From a virus, in IMG/VR virus record IMGVR_UViG_3300009129_000061, positions 1 to 31,839 of that record: a DNA stretch of 31,839 nt. One strand, written 5' to 3'. Below are positions 5,916-13,390 of the stretch, in pieces (position 1 is the first letter of the stretch; every line of letters starts with the position of its first letter). The position numbers and the translations under genes are program-made. The notes under the pieces were generated by a model. It saw only the letters and a list, made by a program, of their open reading frames with translations, ran no database searches and was not told the origin of the DNA.

Positions 5916-7691
5916 CTAAACAATTATTTCAACATCATTAGCATAACTGGTAAAACCATTTTCTTTTACCACTTTTAGTACTGAATCTACCCTAGAAATC
6001 AGTTCATCTTTATGAGATATTAAGAAAATATTCTTTTGTTGTGTTCTGCTCATGTCTTTTAATACTGCCATGGCTGATTCAACACCAGATATATCCATAC
6101 CGGCGTCTACAAGTTCGTCAATAAACAATAAGTTGATCTGTTGATAAAGGCTTTCCCAAACATCTCTAAATGCCCAACTTAAACTTAATATTAATCTGTT
6201 TCTTTCGCCTCTACTTAAATTGTCAAAGTCTAATTCTCTACCTAATTCTTCTATTTGTACAGTTAAGTCACTTTGGAAAGTAACTGTATGTGGTAATCTT
6301 ACCTGTCCTAAATAATATGCTAATCGTTGGTTCAAATAAGTTAAGTTTTGTTCAATAATTCTTGTTCTTATAAACGAATCTTTTGCAGTTAACAATTTAT
6401 ATAAAAAGTCTTGGTGTTTATATAAGTCTTCCATTTCGTTTACTTTTACATAACTAATTTTCTGAATAGCACTTTTGTTTAATTCAATAATTTGTTCTTC
6501 GTAAGGATCGTGTTTAGTTTCTGTTTGTTTTAGTTGTCTTTTTAAATCTGATAAAGAACTTTTATGATTATATGCTTCATCAATGGTGTCGTAATATGTG
6601 TCAGGTATAATACCAAGATCTCCTATTGCAGTAACATTTTGTTGCACATTTACAAGATCACTTTTTAGTTTTTCCGCATATTGTTTTGATTCAGTTAGTG
6701 TAGAATTTAGTTCATTTACTAAATGTTTGTGTTTGTCATCACGTAGATCTTGTCCACACGTTGGACATTTAGCATCGTTGGCAAATTCAATGTCCTTTTC
6801 AGTTTTTTCAACTTGTGTTTGTGCTTTAGTTAAAGAATCTTCATGATATGCTTTTTCTTTTTCCAAACTTCTTAGTGTTTTTACATCATCAGTATGTTTT
6901 GCAAGTTTTTTGTGTGCATTTAGTTCTTTATTAATATCAACTTTTTCAAGTTCTGCAATTGCTTTTGAAAAACCTGTTTTATCTTCCTCTTTTTGTGTTT
7001 GCCAAGCATTACTTCTTATTTTTAATGATTCAATTGATTCTTGTATTTTTTCATTAGATGCAATTTGCGAATCAATTTTAATTTTTTCTTCGGATAATTC
7101 TGTTTTAGTTGCTTTTTGTTGTTCTTTAAGTAAGTCAGCTTTTTGACTTAATAAAGTTATACCAAGCAATTGTTCAATAATTTCTCTTTGTTCTGCTTGT
7201 TTAGTTGCAAGAAATGGTTGTGTATATGTGTTTAACGCAATTATGTTTTTAAACATAGCATGAGTCATACCAAGTAATCTGTTTATTTCTTTTTGTGTTT
7301 CTTTATTTTCTCCTTGTGCCTCGTTTGAATCTACATTTTGTTCAATATTATTTGCATAAAATTTTAATATTTGAGGTTTTCGTCCACGTTCAATTGTATA
7401 GGTTACATTATTTTTTACAAAGTTTATAGAAACCATCATATCTTTGTTATTGGTTTTATTAACAAGATTGTCTCTTTTAATATGAGTTAGTGCTTCACCA
7501 AAAAATACATAAGATAATGCATTAATAATTGTAGTTTTACCAGTACCGTTTCTTGCACCAGCATCGTCGCCACCCAAATCCATGTTTTCACCAAGTACTA
7601 GAATCAAGTGTTTGTTATCAAATTTTATTGCCTGGATAGCATTACCCACGCTCATGAAATTTTTTACTGTAAGATCTTTAATTATTAACAT
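5916..7691 (-). CDS. gp46: Recombination endonuclease subunit gp46 (Rad50/SbcC-like)
   Basis: gp46 is the ATPase subunit of the gp46/gp47 complex, which resects DNA ends for recombination-dependent replication and helps degrade host DNA. At 591 residues it is close to T4 gp46 (560). The Walker A motif is GARNGTGKT at 45-53. Long coiled coils flank a zinc hook, CPTC, at Cys309-Cys312. The ABC signature LSRGE is at 492-496, the Walker B LLFIDE at 521-526, and the switch histidine at 560 in LISHKDE. All key residues are present. The start codon overlaps the end of gp47 by 14 nt, and no separate ribosome site is visible, so translation is probably coupled. Confidence 0.96.
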   Translation of the reverse strand: MLIIKDLTVKNFMSVGNAIQAIKFDNKHLILVLGENMDLGGDDAGARNGTGKTTIINALSYVFFGEALTHIKRDNLVNKTNNKDMMVSINFVKNNVTYTIERGRKPQILKFYANNIEQNVDSNEAQGENKETQKEINRLLGMTHAMFKNIIALNTYTQPFLATKQAEQREIIEQLLGITLLSQKADLLKEQQKATKTELSEEKIKIDSQIASNEKIQESIESLKIRSNAWQTQKEEDKTGFSKAIAELEKVDINKELNAHKKLAKHTDDVKTLRSLEKEKAYHEDSLTKAQTQVEKTEKDIEFANDAKCPTCGQDLRDDKHKHLVNELNSTLTESKQYAEKLKSDLVNVQQNVTAIGDLGIIPDTYYDTIDEAYNHKSSLSDLKRQLKQTETKHDPYEEQIIELNKSAIQKISYVKVNEMEDLYKHQDFLYKLLTAKDSFIRTRIIEQNLTYLNQRLAYYLGQVRLPHTVTFQSDLTVQIEELGRELDFDNLSRGERNRLILSLSWAFRDVWESLYQQINLLFIDELVDAGMDISGVESAMAVLKDMSRTQQKNIFLISHKDELISRVDSVLKVVKENGFTSYANDVEIIV

Positions 7692-8700
7692 CTAAATTAT
7701 TATAAATTGCCATTAAAATTGATTTGTCATATGTTTCGGAATCAACACCTTCTAATTGTTTTAACACAATTTGATCAACTGAATCAAATTTTTGTACTTG
7801 TACCAAAGGTTGTTGTGCCCTGTCGATTTGTTCTGGTATTAATTGTAATTCTCTTAATTCATACTTGTCTATAAACGTTTCTCGTATAAAGTTTGCTTCT
7901 TCGTAAGATATTTTAATATCTAATGTAACTCTTACATACATTTTTGGTTTTAATACAGTGTCAGGATCAGCAAGGAGTTCAGATATTTTAATTGTTCTAT
8001 ATCTTGGCATATCTGGCCAATTAATATATTTTGGTTCTCCACCCCATTCTAGTATCATCATACCACGTTCATCATCCCAAGCATCTGCGTAATTGTGTGG
8101 AAACGTATTACCAATGTAAGTTACATTTTTGTTGTACTGTCTTTTATGGAAGTGTCCTGAAAATACTTTTTCACAATTAGCAAAGTGTTCGGTTTTAATT
8201 GTGCCAATGTCGGGCATATCTACCATTGCGTTCATTTTAAAATATGGAAGTTCAAAGTGTCCAAATATATATTTTTTTTGCATTGTTTGAATTTTTTTCC
8301 ATTCGTCTTGTACTATCCATGGAATAATTGCAATATCTTCTTTTACAATCCATTCGTTTACTATATGGACATTAGGAATATTTCTAATATATTCTACTGA
8401 ATTAATTTCTCTTTTATCTCTATAAAATAAATCATGATTACCATTTATAAAATAAAAGTTTTTAAATGCTTTTGCTAATCGTTCAACATTAGATACTGTA
8501 TAATTCATTGTTGAAACGTTAGTTGCAGATCTATGATGATGCCAGTCACCTAGAAATATACACGTTTCACAATTGTGTGCTTTAGCTTGTTGAATAAACC
8601 AATAAATAAATGCTTCACAATCATCATTGTGTACACGTGAATTACCTTTTAATCCAAAGTGTATATCTGTAAAACAAGCCACCTTATTAAAAAATGTCAT
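7678..8700 (-). CDS. gp47: Recombination endonuclease subunit gp47 (Mre11/SbcD-like)
   Basis: gp47 is the nuclease subunit that pairs with gp46. It is 340 residues, almost exactly the T4 length. The calcineurin-like phosphoesterase motifs are in order: DIH at 12-14, GDWHHHR from 51, GNHD at 87-90, a GHFE segment, and SGHFHKR further on, which supply the metal ligands and catalytic histidine. A GGAG ribosome site precedes the ATG at 8700. The gene lies 91 nt downstream of gp55 and overlaps gp46. The T4 grouping of 55, 47 and 46 is thus kept and compacted here. Confidence 0.96.
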   Translation of the reverse strand: MTFFNKVACFTDIHFGLKGNSRVHNDDCEAFIYWFIQQAKAHNCETCIFLGDWHHHRSATNVSTMNYTVSNVERLAKAFKNFYFINGNHDLFYRDKREINSVEYIRNIPNVHIVNEWIVKEDIAIIPWIVQDEWKKIQTMQKKYIFGHFELPYFKMNAMVDMPDIGTIKTEHFANCEKVFSGHFHKRQYNKNVTYIGNTFPHNYADAWDDERGMMILEWGGEPKYINWPDMPRYRTIKISELLADPDTVLKPKMYVRVTLDIKISYEEANFIRETFIDKYELRELQLIPEQIDRAQQPLVQVQKFDSVDQIVLKQLEGVDSETYDKSILMAIYNNLDVNN

Positions 8701-8791
8701 TTAAATTTACTCCAAATTTTTAAATAATACCAATCGATACATTTATTGTATATTTTACATAGATATTCTTTTATTTTTTTAAAAAATTTCA

Positions 8792-9772
8792 TTAGTATTT
8801 TTTCTTTATTGGTGGTTTATGTTTACTCATATCTATTTTTTTGTATCCTACTGAATCAAAATCTTTAAGTGTTAATTCTCCTTTTTTACGCATTAATTTG
8901 TTTAATTTCATTATTCCAGTTTTGTTTACAGTTTTAACCGGTCCGTGTGCAGTTGTTATATGTTTTTTATAAGCCATTGTATTAGATGTATTAATATTTT
9001 GTCGAGTAGACGAAGGCGTCATATGATGTTGCTCAAGAATGTCGTCACGTATATTTTGGTTTTTCTTTTCAATGTTTAATATTCTTGTAAATGAATTTGT
9101 AATTGCCGCTGTATAATATGCAAATGGATTTTCTGATTTGCTTTCATCAAACTGTAAACCAATTTGTGATAATTGCATCAATGCTTGTGATTGCATTTCA
9201 TCATTGTAGGTATATCCTCTCCAGTTTGCTCTAGTACCATATCTTTCGCAAAGTTTCATAAACATCATTGCTAGACTGTTTGTAATTTTTCCATGATTGC
9301 AATCAAAATGTCCGTTTTCTAATCCACCAATCCAATGTGATTTACCTACGCATTTTGGTTTACCTTTATTATCAAGACGATAATGAAGGAACGGAGGAAA
9401 ATTTACTTTTTGATGATGATCAGATTCTTGTTTAGGATTTTTCTTTCTAGTAGGATCTAAAGGAACATGACCAAATGTCATAACTCTAAATACTAAACTA
9501 GTTTTATCAATTTTACGAGTGTTTACAGTGTAGTCACTTAATTTAATTTTTTTAAGTCCGCTATCTTTAGCTTGTTGCCATGCTTCTTGTGTTAATCTTT
9601 TACTTTTGTTTTTTCTTGCTTTTGCTATTGCGATAGAATTAATTTTTTTAAGATCAGGTACAATTATATCGTATTGTGAGTCCTCATCTGTAACATAAGA
9701 ACAAAATGTATTTTTGCTGGCGTGTATTTGGGCCAACAGATCTCGGTTATTTAAATATTTCACTCGTTTCAT
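8792..9772 (-). CDS. gp55: Late-transcription sigma factor gp55, with long N-terminal extension
   Basis: gp55 is the phage sigma factor that directs host RNA polymerase to TATAAATA late promoters. The sigma-like core is at about residues 160-245, with FDESKSENPFAYYTAAITN followed by SFTRILNIEKKNQNIRDDIL, which matches the T4 gp55 region containing KNPFAY. The protein is 326 residues against 185 in T4: about 150 residues precede the core, rich in Lys/Arg and containing a segment around MTFGHVPLDP. The C-terminus is basic (KHKPPIKKKY) rather than the hydrophobic clamp-binding end known in T4 gp55. The ATG at 9772 has only a weak ribosome site. It is the first gene of the minus-strand operon; no late promoter was found ahead of it. 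Confidence 0.88.
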   Translation of the reverse strand: MKRVKYLNNRDLLAQIHASKNTFCSYVTDEDSQYDIIVPDLKKINSIAIAKARKNKSKRLTQEAWQQAKDSGLKKIKLSDYTVNTRKIDKTSLVFRVMTFGHVPLDPTRKKNPKQESDHHQKVNFPPFLHYRLDNKGKPKCVGKSHWIGGLENGHFDCNHGKITNSLAMMFMKLCERYGTRANWRGYTYNDEMQSQALMQLSQIGLQFDESKSENPFAYYTAAITNSFTRILNIEKKNQNIRDDILEQHHMTPSSTRQNINTSNTMAYKKHITTAHGPVKTVNKTGIMKLNKLMRKKGELTLKDFDSVGYKKIDMSKHKPPIKKKY

Positions 9773-9854
9773 AATAATTTATCTTTGCTGATGACCACAA
9801 ACAGGTCTGTTGAAGTGTGCCGTATGAGTAGTTAAGTGCGCCTTTAATGATGCC

Positions 9855-9862
9855 TATAAATA
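9855..9862 (+). promoter_or_regulatory. T4-type late promoter for the baseplate operon
   Basis: An exact TATAAATA, followed by TTG, lies 43 nt upstream of the ATG at 9906. The gap between gp55 and this operon also holds a short inverted repeat AACAG/CTGTT at 9800-9811. The first structural gene has an AAGGAAA ribosome site. Confidence 0.82.
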
Positions 9863-9905
9863 TTGTTTTAGTATACGAAATTTAACAAGGAAACACAACG
9901 GAAAA

Positions 9906-10757
9906 ATGGCAAAAGTTATAGAAGCATTGGGTAAAGCAGGCGGAACAGTCTGGAATAGAACATTAGGTAGATTATTTGGTTCTGGGATTGGAAGACATGA
10001 TCATATCAGACGAGCCACTGCCGCATGGTCAGGTAGACAAGATGAAAGAGACTGGAGAGTTCGTCTTACAATACCACAAACAGGTCCACTAAAAGACTTT
10101 TTTTTCAATGAACAAAAGTTAGGTAATAATCGACTTGCACCATTACATGATTTAGGTGGATTTTTTTGGCCACTTACACCATCAATGATGATACAGCATA
10201 CTGCAAGTTATAACGCATTAGCACAAACACATAGCAATTATCCATTTCAAGCATACCAAAATTCACAAGTAGATCAAATGAACATTATTGGTGAGTTTCC
10301 TGTACAGAATCAACAAGATGCTTTATATTGGGTAGCAGTAGTTAATTTTTTAAGAACCGTGACTAAAATGTTTTTTGGAAAAGAAGATACATCAAGTTTA
10401 AAAGGTAATCCACCACCAATATTACATTTAAATGGATATGGTGATCATATGTTTCAAAATACACCAGTTATTGTGAACACATTTAACGTTGAATTAAGAT
10501 CAGGTATAGATTATATTTCAACACAACAAGATCAAAAATTTCAACCACATAGTCCACTATATTCAAAATCAACAAATATACATACTGACGAAAAAGTATT
10601 TGATCCTAATAAATTAGATCAAACGTGGGCACCAACAATATCTAATATTTCAGTATTAGTAACACCAGTTTACTCTAGAGAAAGTATTAAAAACTTTTCA
10701 CTTAAAGATTTTGCGGCCGGTAAGTTGAGAGGCAAAAATCAAATAGGATTTATTTAA
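9906..10757 (+). CDS. gp48: Baseplate tail-tube cap protein, gp48-like (gp54 possible)
   Basis: This 283-residue protein matches the marine T4-like proteins named gp48, which sit on the hub and start tail tube assembly. The most recognisable part is PPPILHLNGYGDHMFQNTP at about 169-187, followed by VIVNTFNVELRSGIDYI, a beta-rich segment of the tube-like fold. The C-terminus has VLVTPVYSRESI and a KDFAAGKL ending, also typical. T4 gp48 is 364 residues and gp54 320, so this is a shortened version, and whether it does the job of one or both cannot be decided from sequence. It opens the baseplate operon, 43 nt after a late promoter, with an AAGGAAA ribosome site, and its stop overlaps the gp53 start as TAATG. 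Confidence 0.7.
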   Translation: MAKVIEALGKAGGTVWNRTLGRLFGSGIGRHDHIRRATAAWSGRQDERDWRVRLTIPQTGPLKDFFFNEQKLGNNRLAPLHDLGGFFWPLTPSMMIQHTASYNALAQTHSNYPFQAYQNSQVDQMNIIGEFPVQNQQDALYWVAVVNFLRTVTKMFFGKEDTSSLKGNPPPILHLNGYGDHMFQNTPVIVNTFNVELRSGIDYISTQQDQKFQPHSPLYSKSTNIHTDEKVFDPNKLDQTWAPTISNISVLVTPVYSRESIKNFSLKDFAAGKLRGKNQIGFI

Positions 10758-11056
10758 TGACCAAATATTCATCTACGTCACCATATTTTGCTACAACACA
10801 AAGCAATACAGCACTTGATATTTTAGTACCAAGACCAATAACAGCAGAATTAGATGATGAATCTTATACAATAGAAAGAACTTATGCATATCGTCCAGAT
10901 TTGTTAGCATTTGATTTGTATGGATCACCTCGACTATGGTGGGTATTTGCACAAAGAAATCCTAATGAAATAGAAGATCCTATATATGATTTTAAGCCAG
11001 GAGTTACGATACAGTTACCTAAAAAGTCTAATGTACAAACTGATTTAGGAGTTTAA
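10757..11056 (+). CDS. gp53: Baseplate wedge subunit gp53, short form
   Basis: gp53 joins wedges to the hub during baseplate assembly. The segment RPDLLAFDLYGSPRLWWVFA at residues 46-65, followed by QRNPNEIEDPIYDFKPG, is characteristic of gp53 and corresponds to its LysM-like domain. At 99 residues it is about half the T4 length (196), so it is reduced to little more than that domain. The start overlaps the upstream stop by one base. Its last codons carry the AGGAG ribosome site (11047-11051) of the next gene. Confidence 0.9.
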   Translation: MTKYSSTSPYFATTQSNTALDILVPRPITAELDDESYTIERTYAYRPDLLAFDLYGSPRLWWVFAQRNPNEIEDPIYDFKPGVTIQLPKKSNVQTDLGV

Positions 11057-11059
11057 TAC

Positions 11060-13387
11060 ATGGCTATTCAAAAAAAAGCTCATAACATACTTAAAAAGAA
11101 ATCAAATGCATTAGCATACAAACAAAAAATAGATAGAGCACGAAAATGGTGGAAGAATTATAAATTTTCAAATAACGTAAATGGAGCATCGCCATCAAAA
11201 GGAAAAACTATAGAAAAACATATTAATCGAAAAACAAATTTTGATGATATAAATCCTTTACATAAATTTGCTAGTTATAGTACTTTGTTTACACTTTCAG
11301 CATTAACAGAACACGAATTAAGAAATCCAATAGAATATCTTACTAAACCTGTGCATAATATAATTGCACGTAGTTCAGGTATCGGTCCAGATAATCCTAC
11401 AGCAGGATTAGACCCGTTTTCTACAAAAGGAAAAAAAGGTATTGACATATATGCAACTACTATGGAAAAGGAGAAAAAAGGGTTTGGTGATATCGCCGGA
11501 TCACAATCTATATTGTATAGAAATCATGATATATTTTTTGAGAACGTTAACATTACTTCTACAGTTTCTCCCAATGCAGAAAGAAATACAATGAGTTTTA
11601 CAAAAATGGATCTTGAATTGCATGAACCTTACAGTGTGACATTTATAGAAAAAGTTCGGGCGGCCGCATATGAAAGTGGATATATGGATTATCAAGATGC
11701 ACCTTTTTTATTAACGATAGAATGGAGAGGATTTACTGAGAATGGTGAAATAGAAAATAAAGAGGATAGTTTAGTAAGAAAAATTCCAATAGTAATTACA
11801 CGTGTAGAATTTGAAGTAAACGAAGGCGGAGCAGTATATCAAGTATTAGCGGCAACTCATGCAGAATTTGCCATGATGGATAGATTTCAATTTGTAAGAA
11901 CATCATTTACATTACAAAAAGGTACTTTAAAAGAATGGGGAGACGAGTTTTCAGAAAAAATGGAAAAACAAATGGAAGACGAAGTCAAACAAGGAGCTAG
12001 AACAAAAGGATATGAAGACAAATATAAAATAGTATTTGATGAAAAATTAGCCGCGTTGGCTTTAGATGCAGATGTGGCATCATTATCAACAATGGTTACA
12101 AAAAAATCATCACATCCAGTAGGCGTTAATCGAGGTAACAAGCAAGAAACCGGTTTCCAAAGAATGGTAAGCATAGGAGGAAAAATTCCAAAAACATCAG
12201 TAAATGCTAATACATCAATAATGAAAATTATTGAAGATGCAATGATGGCAACTCCTTATTTTAAAGATTTAATAAAAGATTTTTGGTTAGAATTTTTAAC
12301 AGGCTCCCAGATATTAAACGAAAATGATAGAGGTAGATGGAGTAAATCGGAAGTTCAATCTAATGTACCTTGGAATAAAGAGAATGAAGAAGAGTTAAAT
12401 GAAATAATTGAACGTAATCATATGATTCCTTGGTTTAAAATAATAACCAGTGTACATACAGATTTGGAAAAAGGAAAAGGTGTAGACCCAATAACTAAAA
12501 TGTATCCTAAAATTATTATATTCAAAGTTATTCCATACAAATTTCATATTTTAAAATTATTAGTACCAGGTATGAGTATAGGAAAAGTTGATTGGATAAA
12601 GCAAGTTAAAAAACGATACAATTATATCTATACTGGAGAAAATATTGATATAATGAATTTACGGCTTAATTACAAAGTTGGATATTATCATAGAAATACA
12701 GTAATAGCTGGAAACACCGGGAACAAAGCACAGGAAATAATAAAAAAATGGACGAAAATATTTAGAAAAATTATAGGAACAGAACCACAACCAGAAATTG
12801 CACAATTAAGATCGTATCCATCAATAATAGGTTCAAAAAGTCAAGTGGATATAGAAGATCCAGAAAAGATAAAGGTAACTGAATTTTTTGATTATCTTAT
12901 AAATCCAAATGCAGATATGATGAAAATAGAAATGGAAATTTTAGGAGATCCTAGTTATATTGCACAAGATATGTATGTTACTATTGACGGAACAGTTGAA
13001 ACAAGAAAACCAGGCCAGATGGCAGATGGTGCATGGAATCACACATTAAATTGTTTTAATTTAGATAATGCAATGCCATTGTTACATCTTAATTATAGAA
13101 TGCCAGCTGATATAATTGAACAGCAAGGTACTATGTTTGATACAATGGACGGAAAATTATCAGCAGATTCAAATTTATGGTTTTCTGGAGTGTATCAAAT
13201 TGCTAAAGTAGAAAGTAAAATGGATTCAGGAAAATTTACACAAGTATTATATCTTGTAAGGTTGAATAATCAACAAGGAATTGGTTCTCCTCCGAAACAG
13301 TTTGATATAGGTAAAGACGGATCTCTTCTTGAGAGAGACGATAATAATCAAGGAGGTGTTCATAGTGATGCAATCGCTGTGCCATAG
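11060..13387 (+). CDS. Large baseplate protein, candidate gp27-like hub
   Basis: This 775-residue protein is conserved in type among marine T4-like phages at this position, between gp53 and gp5. I cannot assign it with certainty. A beta-rich domain at about 190-230 (PYSVTFIEKVRAAAYESGYM, then APFLLTIEWRGF) and a C-terminal domain from about 625 (EILGDPSYIAQDMY, later LWFSGVYQIAKVESKMDSGK) look like the segments of hub proteins of the gp27/gpD type. A gp27 equivalent is needed next to gp5 and is otherwise missing here. The N-terminal 60 residues are strongly basic, and residues 290-330 are charged and helical. The ATG at 11060 has an AGGAG at 8-nt spacing, and it is separated from gp53 by 3 nt. 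Confidence 0.6.
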   Translation: MAIQKKAHNILKKKSNALAYKQKIDRARKWWKNYKFSNNVNGASPSKGKTIEKHINRKTNFDDINPLHKFASYSTLFTLSALTEHELRNPIEYLTKPVHNIIARSSGIGPDNPTAGLDPFSTKGKKGIDIYATTMEKEKKGFGDIAGSQSILYRNHDIFFENVNITSTVSPNAERNTMSFTKMDLELHEPYSVTFIEKVRAAAYESGYMDYQDAPFLLTIEWRGFTENGEIENKEDSLVRKIPIVITRVEFEVNEGGAVYQVLAATHAEFAMMDRFQFVRTSFTLQKGTLKEWGDEFSEKMEKQMEDEVKQGARTKGYEDKYKIVFDEKLAALALDADVASLSTMVTKKSSHPVGVNRGNKQETGFQRMVSIGGKIPKTSVNANTSIMKIIEDAMMATPYFKDLIKDFWLEFLTGSQILNENDRGRWSKSEVQSNVPWNKENEEELNEIIERNHMIPWFKIITSVHTDLEKGKGVDPITKMYPKIIIFKVIPYKFHILKLLVPGMSIGKVDWIKQVKKRYNYIYTGENIDIMNLRLNYKVGYYHRNTVIAGNTGNKAQEIIKKWTKIFRKIIGTEPQPEIAQLRSYPSIIGSKSQVDIEDPEKIKVTEFFDYLINPNADMMKIEMEILGDPSYIAQDMYVTIDGTVETRKPGQMADGAWNHTLNCFNLDNAMPLLHLNYRMPADIIEQQGTMFDTMDGKLSADSNLWFSGVYQIAKVESKMDSGKFTQVLYLVRLNNQQGIGSPPKQFDIGKDGSLLERDDNNQGGVHSDAIAVP

Positions 13388-13390
13388 AAA

